Source of the DNA: Paenibacillus tyrphae
Lineage (GTDB): Bacteria; Bacillota; Bacilli; Paenibacillales; NBRC-103111
DNA length: 64,000 nt
Direction of reading: 5' to 3'
Assembly (NCBI RefSeq): GCF_024158745.1
Contig: NZ_JAMZAW010000004.1
Span: 62,001-126,000 of the forward strand
Of this stretch, positions 52,892-61,766 are shown piece by piece (position 1 is the stretch's first letter; every line of letters starts with the position of its first letter). The position numbers and the translations under genes were made by a program. The notes under the pieces are model-generated. The model searched no databases and was not told the DNA's origin. It saw nothing but the letters and a program-made list of their open reading frames with translations.

Positions 52892-54766
52892 TTACTCGAG
52901 ATTCAACTGCTTCTTGATGGCAGTCACGATGGATGCGGCGACCTTGCTTTGAAAAGCATCCTGATACATCAGTTCCTCTTCCGATCGATTCGTCAAGAAG
53001 CCGATCTCCAGCAGTACGGCCGGCATCGTTGAGTTCCTAATGACAACAAAACGTTCCTGCTTCACTTTGCGGTCCGGAAAACCGGTAGCCTCGACCAGAT
53101 ACTTATGCATCAACTTGGCAAAATCGAGACTTTGCTCCGTCCAATAATACGTTTCAGTCCCGCCGACGGTTTCTTTTCCTGCGGAATTGGCATGAATCGA
53201 GACGAACAAATCGGCGTCGGCGTTATTCGCAAGGTTCGGGCGTTCTTCCAGTTCGATGAACGTATCGTTCGAGCGGGTCATCGTCACTTCGATCTTCGGT
53301 TCCTTCTCCAGCAGTGCCGCCACCTTCTGGCCGAGCGATAGAACGAAATCCTTCTCGTATCGCTTATTCAGCGAGCTGGCGCCGTTATCCTTGCCACCAT
53401 GTCCAGGATCTATGAAGACACGGTAGCGGGTTTTACCGAAAGATATTTTCCCGGTAATTTCCCCGTTTTGCTGCACGGAGGCTAAGCGAAGCTCCCCCTT
53501 CTGCGGCAAATCTAATACCATTCTAACGATAGACGCCTCTTTTGAAAATAGCGAATAACGAATTTGTGTGACAAATTCGCTCTTATCCGGCAAAGTTCCT
53601 TCGCCTTGCGGATTGAGCTTGGCCATGAGCGCCGGGTCAAGCTGCGCGTTGGGCAGGTCCAGAACGATCCGGTCCGGATTGGCCAAACGGAATATACTCG
53701 GCTTTCTGGCGCAATCCGACGTTTTGATGGTCAACGTATCGCCTTGCAGCGAAATCGACTGTACGGTAACCAAGCCGTTCGTTGCCTTTTTATCGCCAGC
53801 CGTTTCCGGCTTGCCCGCGGCCGGCGGCTGCATCCCGCTCGTTGTCTGCTGGGCCCCGCTTCCCGGCTGTTCCGTTCCGTTTGCCGACCCTTGCACAGCT
53901 CCGTTTGAAGCTTGAGCGCTGCCAGCCACCGTTTGCGTGTTACCGTTCGCCGGCTGGGCCGTTTGCGTACCGCCGTTTGCTGCCTGCTGGCTTCCTGCGG
54001 CCGCTGTTGCGCCGGCGCTCGTCGACTGCATGCCCCCGGCTGTGGGGATGCAGGCCAGCATCTGCCCGGAGCCGCCTTTCGCCGGCGATGTCCCTCCCGC
54101 TGGCGAGGTTCCTCCAGGCAACGGCGAAGTGCCGTTGTCCTTCCCAGCTTTCTTTTCGCTGTCCGGCTTATCCCCTGCCTTCACCGTATTGTCCGGCTCG
54201 AACGAGGAAGCGGGCTTGCCATCGGCCGGCACACTGCCGGGTTCTTTTACGTCAGGCTTATCCGTTTTCGAAGGAGTCTTATCGTCTTTGCTCTTTTCCG
54301 GCGTAGACAAATTAACCGCTTGGTTACGTTCGTCCCAAGATACTTTTACCCCTAACTGCTCGCTTACGAATCGTACAGGCAGCATCGTATTTCCTTCGAT
54401 GATCGTGGGCGCCGCCTCAAGCTGAAACGATTTTCCGCCTGCTGTTGCATTCTTTTTGTCAATAAACAACTGTATATTGGTTTCATCTTTGACTACCGTA
54501 ACCTTTCGCTGCTTCTCGTCCCATGTAACCTTGGAGCCGAGTTCTTCTGCAATGATACGAACGGGCACGATGACACTCCCGTCCACGTTGCGCGGAGCAA
54601 CTTCCGGCGCGAGCTTTTTTCCATTTAAAACCAATTGAACTGGCGGCGCGGGCGGCTTAGACGACTTCGGCGTAGGTGACTTGGACGGAGCGGCAGCCGA
54701 GCTTACGGCCGGCAGCAACAGGAGCGACGCGATCGATAGGGTGAACCAAGCCGTTAAAAATTTCAT
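52892..54766 (-). CDS. N-acetylmuramoyl-L-alanine amidase, stalk-AMIN-Amidase_3
   Basis: About 624 residues, exported. A signal peptide (to about 26) is followed by a copper-amine-oxidase-N-type domain with two motifs (VIVPVRIIAEELGSKVTW, TMLPVRFVSEQLGVKVSW) to about 150, and a low-complexity linker rich in Gly/Ser/Thr/Ala/Gln (150-330). Next come an AMIN domain (about 335-435) and a Zn amidase. Catalytic residues are seen in FIDPGHGGKDNGA, FVSIHANS and VLLEIGFLTN. It cuts between muramic acid and L-Ala. AMIN normally targets septal wall. ATG at 54766 follows GAGGTG. Confidence 0.93.
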   Translation of the reverse strand: MKFLTAWFTLSIASLLLLPAVSSAAAPSKSPTPKSSKPPAPPVQLVLNGKKLAPEVAPRNVDGSVIVPVRIIAEELGSKVTWDEKQRKVTVVKDETNIQLFIDKKNATAGGKSFQLEAAPTIIEGNTMLPVRFVSEQLGVKVSWDERNQAVNLSTPEKSKDDKTPSKTDKPDVKEPGSVPADGKPASSFEPDNTVKAGDKPDSEKKAGKDNGTSPLPGGTSPAGGTSPAKGGSGQMLACIPTAGGMQSTSAGATAAAGSQQAANGGTQTAQPANGNTQTVAGSAQASNGAVQGSANGTEQPGSGAQQTTSGMQPPAAGKPETAGDKKATNGLVTVQSISLQGDTLTIKTSDCARKPSIFRLANPDRIVLDLPNAQLDPALMAKLNPQGEGTLPDKSEFVTQIRYSLFSKEASIVRMVLDLPQKGELRLASVQQNGEITGKISFGKTRYRVFIDPGHGGKDNGASSLNKRYEKDFVLSLGQKVAALLEKEPKIEVTMTRSNDTFIELEERPNLANNADADLFVSIHANSAGKETVGGTETYYWTEQSLDFAKLMHKYLVEATGFPDRKVKQERFVVIRNSTMPAVLLEIGFLTNRSEEELMYQDAFQSKVAASIVTAIKKQLNLE

Positions 54767-54809
54767 TTTGCACCTCAAAATCTTGTAATTTTTTTGCTTT
54801 ATGTAGAAA

Positions 54810-54834
54810 GCTGGAAGTGATTGCGACTTCCAGC
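54810..54834. promoter_or_regulatory. Perfect hairpin in the amidase leader
   Basis: GCTGGAAGT and ACTTCCAGC form a perfect 9-bp stem with a 7-nt loop, about 45 nt before the amidase start. No long T-run follows. It may be an operator or an mRNA-stabilising stem. Confidence 0.45.
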
Positions 54835-54937
54835 CGATAAAAAGAATACCGTGGCGAAAACTACCAATATATTAGACTAAATTCTATCAAAAAAGTTGCA
54901 CGTTCGGCAAATTTCGTAGAATTCACGAGGAAATACG

Positions 54938-54964
54938 AAAAAACCGAAGGCTTGTCGCCTTCGG
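54938..54964 (-). terminator. Terminator of the FtsH-like gene
   Basis: On the minus strand CCGAAGGC pairs perfectly with GCCTTCGG, then TTTTTTCG. Confidence 0.85.
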
Positions 54965-54983
54965 CTTCGGTTCTCAATGATTT

Positions 54984-56483
54984 TCAGGCAATTTGAACTT
55001 GCGACGATTGCTTGAGAAGTTCGCGGAACTGGTCTCCGGAAAGCACTTCTTCGGCAATCAAAATGTCAAGCGATTGTTCGAATACGGTTCTGTGGCTTTC
55101 CAGCATGCGCCGGGTCGCCTCCGTCAACTCTTCCAAAATCGCGGCATTTTCCTTCATAAGCTCCTGCTTCGTGACCATCTCGCGGTCAATGATGCCGAGC
55201 CTTGTAAGCCCCGAATCCATCATCGTACGCACCATATTCAGCGCCTGCTCGAAATCGTTGCGCGAGCCAGTGCTTCGCCCGCCGTAGAACATTTCCTCCG
55301 CAACGGCACCGCCTAGTGCGACCATAATCTGCTGCTCGATCTCCGCTTTCGTATACAAATACTGATCCTGCTGCGGATTATGACGCACAAAACCGAGCGC
55401 TTTCCCGCGAGGGCTGAGCGAAACTTGAGATACGGAGCCCGGACGCACCAGCTCGGCGGCAATAGCATGTCCAAGCTCATGAAGCGCGACGCGTTCCCGC
55501 TCTTCTTTATTCGCTTCGCGGTCCGTCTTCTCGCCGAGCATGACCTTATCGACGGCCAGCGACAAGTGCTGCTGTCCGATCACATCCGATTCGTCCCGCA
55601 TAGCATAAATCGCCGCTTCGTTCATTACGCTTTCCAGCTGTGCGCCGGAGAAATGGAACGTTTCCCGCGCGACGGCATCCAGGTCAATCCCTTCGGCCAA
55701 CGGCTTATTTTTGGCATGGATATTCAAAATATGCAGACGGCCCTTCTTGTCCGGCAAATCGACTTCGATATGACGGTCAAACCGTCCCGGGCGCAGTAGC
55801 GCGCCGTCCAGCATTTCCTTGCGGTTCGTGGCCGCTATGATCAATACGCGAGGCGTATCGCTCGTATGAATCCCGTCCATTTCGGTGAGCAGCTGGTTTA
55901 GCGTCTGGTCATACTCCCGGTGCTGACCGCCGTCCCGTTTACCGCCGATCACGTCGATCTCGTCGATAAATACAATTGCGCTCTCCTTGTTCTCTTTCGC
56001 AGCGCGCGAGCGGGCTTCCTTGAACAAGTCGCGGATGCGGCTCGCCCCGACACCGACATACATTTCGACGAACTCACTGCCGGATGCCGCCAGAAACACA
56101 GAGTTCGTGTAATGCGCAGCGGCTTTTGCCATCAGCGTTTTCCCGGTTCCTGGAGGACCCGTCAGCAGAATGCCCTTTAACGGACGAATGCCGAGCTTCT
56201 TAATATCGTCGTAACGGATCAGAAAATCAAGCGCCTCTTTCAACTCGCCCTTTGCCCGATCCTGTCCGCCGATATCGTCGAACGTCAGGAAGCCCGGCGT
56301 TTTGCCGCGCGATTTGCGCTCCGAGCCTACGTTCAGCCCCCCGCGGGCGCGGGCCATATACAAAAAGGTACCCAAGATCGCGGCCATAAATACGATAGGA
56401 AACAGATTAACTCCGATATAAAGCAAGAAAATAACAAGAACCGGGATAAAACCGAGCAAAATCTCTTTACCGTACTTACTCAT
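54984..56483 (-). CDS. Short FtsH-like AAA+ zinc protease
   Basis: A 499-residue membrane protease. Two hydrophobic segments at about 8-27 and 28-45 are nearly contiguous, so the extracytoplasmic domain of normal FtsH is absent. The AAA+ part has GPPGTGKTLMAKAAA, IVFIDEIDVIG and the second region of homology ATNRKEMLDGALLRPGRFDR. The peptidase has HELGH and the third Zn ligand in RNDFEQALNM. The C-terminus lacks the long tail of FtsH. ATG at 56483 overlaps the stop of the upstream membrane-protein gene by eight bases. It is probably a paralogue of the housekeeping FtsH, with membrane or envelope substrates. Confidence 0.88.
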   Translation of the reverse strand: MSKYGKEILLGFIPVLVIFLLYIGVNLFPIVFMAAILGTFLYMARARGGLNVGSERKSRGKTPGFLTFDDIGGQDRAKGELKEALDFLIRYDDIKKLGIRPLKGILLTGPPGTGKTLMAKAAAHYTNSVFLAASGSEFVEMYVGVGASRIRDLFKEARSRAAKENKESAIVFIDEIDVIGGKRDGGQHREYDQTLNQLLTEMDGIHTSDTPRVLIIAATNRKEMLDGALLRPGRFDRHIEVDLPDKKGRLHILNIHAKNKPLAEGIDLDAVARETFHFSGAQLESVMNEAAIYAMRDESDVIGQQHLSLAVDKVMLGEKTDREANKEERERVALHELGHAIAAELVRPGSVSQVSLSPRGKALGFVRHNPQQDQYLYTKAEIEQQIMVALGGAVAEEMFYGGRSTGSRNDFEQALNMVRTMMDSGLTRLGIIDREMVTKQELMKENAAILEELTEATRRMLESHRTVFEQSLDILIAEEVLSGDQFRELLKQSSQVQIA

Positions 56484-57009
56484 TCGGCCACACCCCCAGT
56501 TTGGCAGGGGTTCTCGGCAGCATGACATATTTGCTTGTCGTACCGTCCGATAGCGTAACATACACGTATTTATCGTCCATCTCGGTGGACGCTTTTATCC
56601 CCTCGCCGCCCTGAGCCTGCAGCGTTTTCGGGATTTGCGCATACTGCTTCGTTTCCATGGCCTGAGCCACCTCGAACAAAGCGGAAGACCACCATTGCTC
56701 CAACTTCGGTGACGGATCGTTCACGACTTTGAGCTTCAATTCCTTGGTGCCAAGCGTCGAACGACCATCGGTTTGGATCTTGCTATATACTTCACGCAGG
56801 TTCGTACCCGGTGCGAGTTTCAATTCCATCCGGGCATCCGGCCCGCTTAAATCCATAGAAACCAGCTCAACTCCGGAAATGCCGGAGACGACCTTCTGCA
56901 GCGGACTTTCCATCGCCAATGTCCGGTAAGCAAAATAACCGCCGAACAGCAGCGTTGCCGACACAAGAACACTCAATACGACAGGCAAGAGACGTAACTT
57001 CATATTCAT
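56476..57009 (-). CDS. Membrane-anchored extracytoplasmic protein partnered with FtsH-like protease
   Basis: A 177-residue protein with one N-terminal helix (about 6-33) and an extracellular alpha/beta domain. No family is recognised. The end segment YVYVTLSDGTTSKYVMLPR resembles the DGT-containing strand of FtsH extracytoplasmic domains, but only by eye. It overlaps the FtsH-like gene by eight bases, so tight translational coupling is expected. It may supply the missing outer domain or regulate the protease. Confidence 0.8.
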   Translation of the reverse strand: MNMKLRLLPVVLSVLVSATLLFGGYFAYRTLAMESPLQKVVSGISGVELVSMDLSGPDARMELKLAPGTNLREVYSKIQTDGRSTLGTKELKLKVVNDPSPKLEQWWSSALFEVAQAMETKQYAQIPKTLQAQGGEGIKASTEMDDKYVYVTLSDGTTSKYVMLPRTPAKLGVWPNE

Positions 57010-57163
57010 CAGCTATACGTCCCCCTTTCTATAAATTCATGTGAAAAAGCTTCCGACGAAGTTTCCCATCTATACGTTTTAGCCATACCGTAAGTATATC
57101 ATATCGTATATACGAATGTTGATGCAATGTGTGGCAATTGAATGAATCGCGGTGTGCGCCCTA

Positions 57164-57243
57164 CTGTTCTTTGGACTCCGCTTGCAAGCGAACCATAAAG
57201 AACAGCCGCGGAAGATGCCGCTTCGTTCGGCGTTTCCCGCGGC
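57164..57243. repeat. Two adjacent strong hairpins
   Basis: First: CTGTTCTTTGG (57164-57174) pairs with CCATAAAGAACAG (57193-57205), with inner CGCTTGCAAGCG. Second: GCCGCGG (57205-57211) pairs with CCGCGGC (57237-57243), with inner GCCG/CGGC. They share base 57205. Neither has a T-run. They fill the gap between ypmB and the next transcript and might be a 3'-end mRNA structure or the core of a small RNA. Confidence 0.5.
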
Positions 57244-57272
57244 AGGTTTCGGCGTTTGATCGCCGGATCGTG

Positions 57273-57767
57273 CTACTGAATGGTCAAACGCAGCGTATCG
57301 ATCGGTTGGCCGTCCTTAAAAGCGTAATAATCGTAAAAGTGCTGTTCCAGCTTGCCCTCCGGCTCCAGCTTATAGAATACTTCCCAGACCAACTGGCCGC
57401 TGCGGATTCCCGGCGTCGTCCGGAGCACCTTCGCATCCGGATGCGCCGTTTTCACTTTCGCTTCAGCCTGCGCCGCATCGATTCCTGCACTGCCCATTTC
57501 CGTATGGATCTCGTCTTGGCCAACCCATACGTACACCGGCTGGCCGATTTTATCTTCCCCGGTGATGACCGTATAAGTCTTCTCTGCAACGAATCGCTCG
57601 ACCTTAACGGCTTTGACCAATATCGTCTTCTCGTAAGCGGTAAGGACGGCAGCGCGCTGCTCCGTCCATTCCTTATCCATAATAAAGTTAAAAGCCATGC
57701 TCATCCCGGTCACAATCACAACTGCCGCGGCCCCGGCAATGATCGTGATCTTCCATGCTTTGCGCAC
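57273..57767 (-). CDS. ypmB: YpmB-like membrane-anchored protein (DUF5590)
   Basis: A 164-residue protein with one N-terminal helix (about 5-27) and an outer PepSY-like domain ending in YDYYAFKDGQPIDTLRL. It resembles YpmB of B. subtilis, which lies near dinG and nth in that genome, and the same genes are nearby here in a different order. GTG start, with AAAGGAGG six bases upstream. It is 36 bp after mtaD, likely the same transcript. Its function is unknown. Confidence 0.82.
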   Translation of the reverse strand: MRKAWKITIIAGAAAVVIVTGMSMAFNFIMDKEWTEQRAAVLTAYEKTILVKAVKVERFVAEKTYTVITGEDKIGQPVYVWVGQDEIHTEMGSAGIDAAQAEAKVKTAHPDAKVLRTTPGIRSGQLVWEVFYKLEPEGKLEQHFYDYYAFKDGQPIDTLRLTIQ

Positions 57768-57803
57768 CAGCGGCCTCCTTTCTGCCTAGTCGTGTTGAGA
57801 CGC

Positions 57804-59102
57804 TTATAGTGCCGTCAAACGCTCGAAGCTTTGCTGCGCCTCGAATTTGACCTTCTCTTCATCCATGGTCAGACATTCGCCTTTTCGGACGACCCAACGT
57901 CCGTCGATGCAGACGTCCGTCACATCTTTGGATACAGCGGAATAAACGACGTGCGAGATGAAATTCGTCCGCGGGTAGAAATGCGGCTGATCGATATCAA
58001 GCGCGATAAAGTCCGCCTTCATTCCTTGCTGAAGAGCTCCAACGTCGTTTAGCCAGATCGAACGGGCGCCGTCGAGCGTACCAAGCTTTAAAGCCTCCGA
58101 AGCGGATACTGCTACCGGATCGCCGGATACGCCTTTATGAATCAGGGCGGCCAGCCGCACCTCTTCGAGCATGTCCAGATTGTTATTGCTAGCGGCTCCG
58201 TCCGTTCCCAAGGACACGAGTACCCCTGCTTTGAGCAGCTCCGGTACACGGGCTACGCCGCTAGCCAGCTTCAGGTTGCTGCCGGGGTTGTGCGAAATAC
58301 GCACGTCATACCGTTTCAGCACTTCGATCTCTTCGTCTGTCAAGTGTACGCCATGAGCTACGAGAGTCGGACGGGAAAATACGCCGAGCTTCTCCAGATG
58401 CGCTACCGGACGCAATCCGTATTGATCGACGTTTTCCTGCACTTCCCTGGCCGTCTCCGACATGTGGGTGTGGATCGGCAAATTCAAGTCGTGAGCCGCC
58501 TGCACAATACGCTCAATATAATCCGGAGGGCAGGTGTAAGGAGAATGCGGCGACATCATGGTCGTGATGCGGCCGTCCGCTTGACCGTGCCAATTTTTTG
58601 CAAAAGCAATCGCCTCGGCCAGCTTAGCGTCCTGTACTTCCCGCGGACACAGCCCGATTACTCCGCGCGTAAGGCAGGCGCGGATACCGCTCTCAACCGC
58701 CGCATTCGCGACTTCATTCATATGATCGTACATATCGACGAAGGTCGTCGTTCCGCCTTTCAGCATTTCCAGCACGGACAAACGGGTGCCTGCACGTACA
58801 TCCTGCGCCGTGAACTTGCCTTCCATCGGCCACATTTTCTCCTGAAGCCAGACTTGAAGGGCCATATCATCGCCGTAACCGCGAAGCAGCGACATCGCGG
58901 CATGCCCGTGCGTATTGACGAGCCCCGGCATGAACAGCTTGCCTGAGCCGTCGATACGCTCGTCGTATGAACCCGCAGGAAGCGGCGCCTGTTCTCCGAT
59001 ATATGTAATGCGGTTTCCTTCAATGACCATGCACCCCTGGATGATAGGTGCCTCTTCATTCATCGTTAGAAACGTTCCGTTTTCAATAATTGTTTTCTTC
59101 AC
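57804..59102 (-). CDS. mtaD: 5'-methylthioadenosine/S-adenosylhomocysteine deaminase
   Basis: A Zn amidohydrolase of the MtaD/TrzA group that deaminates SAH or methylthioadenosine. The 432-residue protein has LVNTHGHAAMSLLRG (HxH), IHTHMSETAREV, VAHGVHLTDEE and SLGTDGAASNNNLDM, the full metal and catalytic set. GTG at 59102 follows GGGAGGGG; the longer frame at 59174 runs through the promoter. Related enzymes act on other aminated heterocycles, so exact substrate choice is moderately certain. Confidence 0.88.
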   Translation of the reverse strand: MKKTIIENGTFLTMNEEAPIIQGCMVIEGNRITYIGEQAPLPAGSYDERIDGSGKLFMPGLVNTHGHAAMSLLRGYGDDMALQVWLQEKMWPMEGKFTAQDVRAGTRLSVLEMLKGGTTTFVDMYDHMNEVANAAVESGIRACLTRGVIGLCPREVQDAKLAEAIAFAKNWHGQADGRITTMMSPHSPYTCPPDYIERIVQAAHDLNLPIHTHMSETAREVQENVDQYGLRPVAHLEKLGVFSRPTLVAHGVHLTDEEIEVLKRYDVRISHNPGSNLKLASGVARVPELLKAGVLVSLGTDGAASNNNLDMLEEVRLAALIHKGVSGDPVAVSASEALKLGTLDGARSIWLNDVGALQQGMKADFIALDIDQPHFYPRTNFISHVVYSAVSKDVTDVCIDGRWVVRKGECLTMDEEKVKFEAQQSFERLTAL

Positions 59103-59144
59103 CGGACACAATCCCCTCCCAAATATAAATACAATCTCGTTTTC

Positions 59145-59174
59145 AATGTACACCCTGCGGAGCACAAAAATCAA
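59145..59174 (-). promoter_or_regulatory. Promoter of mtaD-ypmB
   Basis: On the minus strand TTGATT (59169-59174) and TACATT (59145-59150) are 18 bp apart. Confidence 0.5.
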
Positions 59175-59378
59175 GCTAACTATACCCTCCGGGGGTAATG
59201 CGCTTACATAGCAAAAGATTTATGAACATATGGTAAATTGGATAAACTAAGAATTGCATTCCGTTGTTTGATTATGTTATTTTTAATTTTGTGTGAATTG
59301 GCGCGTTTTTTCTACATATTTCTTTCTTTTAATTTTAATTTCTTGTAAATCTTCAATTACTTGGGAGGCCAAAACTGT

Positions 59379-59999
59379 ATGTTGTTTACAAAAAAGAATG
59401 ACACCGATTTTCTGCTGCTGCTCATTAAAGCGTCGGAAAATACGCTTGACGCCGCGCAGATGTTTCGGAACGCCGTCATGGGTAGCGAGCCGCCGGCTAC
59501 GTTTTACCCGCAGCTGAAAGAACTCGAAAACAAAGGAGACCAAATCACACACCAAATCTTCAAAGGATTGAACAAAGTGTTCATCACGCCACTGGACCGC
59601 GAAGATATTATGGAGCTGGCTTCCAAAGTGGATGACGTGCTCGACGGGATCGAAGCCACAATCGCTCGTTTCGATTATTTGAACATAACCGCATCGGATA
59701 AATATATGAAGGAATTTTCTGCCGTGCTCGTTGCAAGCTGTCAGCATATTCTGGACGCTTTCAAGCTGCTGTCCAAGAAAAAATATATGCAAATTACCGA
59801 GCATACCGTACAGATCAACAGCTTGGAAAATGAAGCCGACCGCCTCATGAGAGAAGGCATTCGCGAAATTTTCACCCACCCTAAAGATCCATATCACGAT
59901 TTTAAATTAAAAGAACTTTACGAGCGCCTGGAGCAAACGACCGACGCATGCGAAGACGTAGCCAACATTTTGGATAGCGTAGTCCTGCGGTATTCTTAA
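59379..59999 (+). CDS. DUF47/PhoU-like Pit accessory protein
   Basis: A 206-residue all-helical PhoU-like protein. Family features: LKELENKGDQITHQIFKGLN (E/DxxxD), DREDIMELASKVDDVLDGIE and ETDACEDVAN-type metal motifs near the end (QTTDACEDVANIL). It is coded 57 bp before the phosphate transporter. This pairing is standard in Bacillota, and the DUF47 protein is thought to control Pit activity. ATG at 59379 follows GGGAGG. Confidence 0.92.
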   Translation: MLFTKKNDTDFLLLLIKASENTLDAAQMFRNAVMGSEPPATFYPQLKELENKGDQITHQIFKGLNKVFITPLDREDIMELASKVDDVLDGIEATIARFDYLNITASDKYMKEFSAVLVASCQHILDAFKLLSKKKYMQITEHTVQINSLENEADRLMREGIREIFTHPKDPYHDFKLKELYERLEQTTDACEDVANILDSVVLRYS

Positions 60000-60056
60000 C
60001 AGGACCGTTTTACGATTCGGAACATGGGTACGACTCAGCCTGCCTAGGAGGAAACT

Positions 60057-61058
60057 ATGTTAACCACTATTATTATCATCGTAGCTCTGGCGCTCCTCTT
60101 CGACTTTATTAACGGTTTCCATGATACGGCCAACGCCATCGCTACATCGATTTCAACCCGGGCATTATCGCCCCGTTTTGCCGTATTTTTTGCCGCGATA
60201 CTGAACTTCATCGGTGCGGTCTTTTCCTCGGAGGTCGCCAAAACGGTCGGAGGTAAGGTCGCCAATCCCGCTACGATCGACAACGGCGTATATATCGTTA
60301 TTGCAGCGCTGTTGTCCGCCATTATCTGGAACTTGCTGACTTGGTATTATGGCATTCCTTCGTCTTCCTCTCATACGCTGATCGGTTCTCTCGCCGGGGC
60401 GGTCATTGCGGGAGCGGGAGTCGGGGCGCTCAATTGGTCCGGATTTAAAGAAATTGTACTGATTCTTGTCCTTTCGCCGATTATCGCTTTCGCAACGGGC
60501 TTCGTCGTCATGTGGATCATCCGCAAGCTTATCTTGGTTAGCGGCAACCAATCCCGTTCGAAGATGAATCGTACCTTCAAGAGCTTCCAAGTGCTTTCAG
60601 CAGGCCTTCTGTCTTTCTCCCACGGAGGTAACGACGCGCAAAAAGCGATGGGGATTATCGTCTTCGGTCTCGTTGCATTAGGATATCAAAATAATTTGGA
60701 TGTGCCGATGTGGGTTAAAATAGCAGCTGCGACGGCCATGGGACTTGGAACCTCCATCGGCGGCTGGAGAATTATCAAGACGATGAGCAAAAAGCTGCTG
60801 AAAATCGAACCGATCAACGGCTTCGCCTCGGATTTGAACTCGTCTATCGTTATTCAGATATCTACGCATCTTGGCATGCCGCTCTCGACGACGCATGTCA
60901 TCTCGTCTTCCATTATCGGAACGGGTTCCGTGATGCGGTTTCACGATGTGAAATGGGGGACGGTTACCCGCATGGTCATGACGTGGGTAATTACGATTCC
61001 GATCAGTATGGTTCTTGCTTTTATCATTTATAAAATTTTGTTCGCGCTCGTTGCGTAA
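60057..61058 (+). CDS. pit: Low-affinity inorganic phosphate transporter
   Basis: A 333-residue PiT-family transporter with about 10 helices. The two inverted PiT signatures are DFINGFHDTANAIATSIST (about 13-31) and LLSFSHGGNDAQKAMGII (about 188-205). It imports metal-phosphate with H+ or Na+. AGGAGGAAACT precedes the ATG. It is co-transcribed with the DUF47 gene and followed by a strong terminator. Confidence 0.95.
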   Translation: MLTTIIIIVALALLFDFINGFHDTANAIATSISTRALSPRFAVFFAAILNFIGAVFSSEVAKTVGGKVANPATIDNGVYIVIAALLSAIIWNLLTWYYGIPSSSSHTLIGSLAGAVIAGAGVGALNWSGFKEIVLILVLSPIIAFATGFVVMWIIRKLILVSGNQSRSKMNRTFKSFQVLSAGLLSFSHGGNDAQKAMGIIVFGLVALGYQNNLDVPMWVKIAAATAMGLGTSIGGWRIIKTMSKKLLKIEPINGFASDLNSSIVIQISTHLGMPLSTTHVISSSIIGTGSVMRFHDVKWGTVTRMVMTWVITIPISMVLAFIIYKILFALVA

Positions 61059-61088
61059 GAACGGACAGGCCCGGGCAAACCGGCAAAA

Positions 61089-61134
61089 AAAAGGATAGAG
61101 CTTCAGAACACCGTTCTGTCAGCTCTATCCTTTT
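61089..61134. terminator. Bidirectional terminator between pit and rex
   Basis: AAAAGGATAGAGCT and AGCTCTATCCTTTT form a perfect 14-bp stem with an inner AGAAC/GTTCT pair. T-tracts are present in both directions. Confidence 0.88.
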
Positions 61135-61145
61135 CTCATGTTCGG

Positions 61146-61766
61146 CTAATCCAAATAATAAGCCAAGCTTTGCAGCTCCGTCGTAAAATCGGCATGATGC
61201 ACCCGCATTTCAGCCGGCACTTTAATAATCATCGGTGCAAAGTTCAAAATCGCCTCGACACCGGCGTCCACAAACTGATTTGCAACCTGCTGCGCCTCTG
61301 CCGCAGGGACGGTAATAATCCCGATGCGCACCTTCAGCTCTTGGATAGTCGCCTTCATTTCGCTCGTCGGCTTGACCTTCAAATTGTTGATCGTATCCCC
61401 GATCTTCGATTCGTGCGAATCGAAAACGGCTACGATTTTCATATTATCCTTCAGATAGGCATTATAATTGCATAAGGCGCGGCCCAGATTTCCCGCACCT
61501 ACCAGCGCTACGGGGATGATTTTATCGAGCTTTAAAATTTGACGGATTTTTTCGATCAAATAGTCGACGTCGTAGCCGATTCCCTTCTTGCCAAATTCCC
61601 CGAAGTAGGCCAGATCTTTACGGATTTGCGCCGGATTCAAATCCAGCTTTTGTCCCAGATCCTGAGAGGATACCGTCTGTACGTTCTTTTTGCTGAGTTC
61701 GTTCAAAAACCGGAGGTACACCGGAAGCCGGCGCACGACGGCCTCGGAAATTTTCATCGTCTTCAT
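61146..61766 (-). CDS. rex: Redox-sensing repressor Rex
   Basis: Senses the NADH/NAD+ ratio and represses fermentation and anaerobic respiration genes. The 206-residue protein has a winged helix (about 1-80, SSQDLGQKLDLNPAQIRKDL) and a Rossmann domain (VALVGAGNLGRALCNY, about 87-102). The C-terminal domain-swap helix carries TTELQSLAYYLD. It overlaps the dinG stop by four bases (ATGA), so it is translated from the same message. Confidence 0.96.
   Translation of the reverse strand: MKTMKISEAVVRRLPVYLRFLNELSKKNVQTVSSQDLGQKLDLNPAQIRKDLAYFGEFGKKGIGYDVDYLIEKIRQILKLDKIIPVALVGAGNLGRALCNYNAYLKDNMKIVAVFDSHESKIGDTINNLKVKPTSEMKATIQELKVRIGIITVPAAEAQQVANQFVDAGVEAILNFAPMIIKVPAEMRVHHADFTTELQSLAYYLD

Noticed and set aside
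59180-59378. Possible Pho box upstream of the DUF47-pit genes
   Set aside because: The region is AT-rich, but no pair of TTAACA-like direct repeats at 11-bp spacing could be found.
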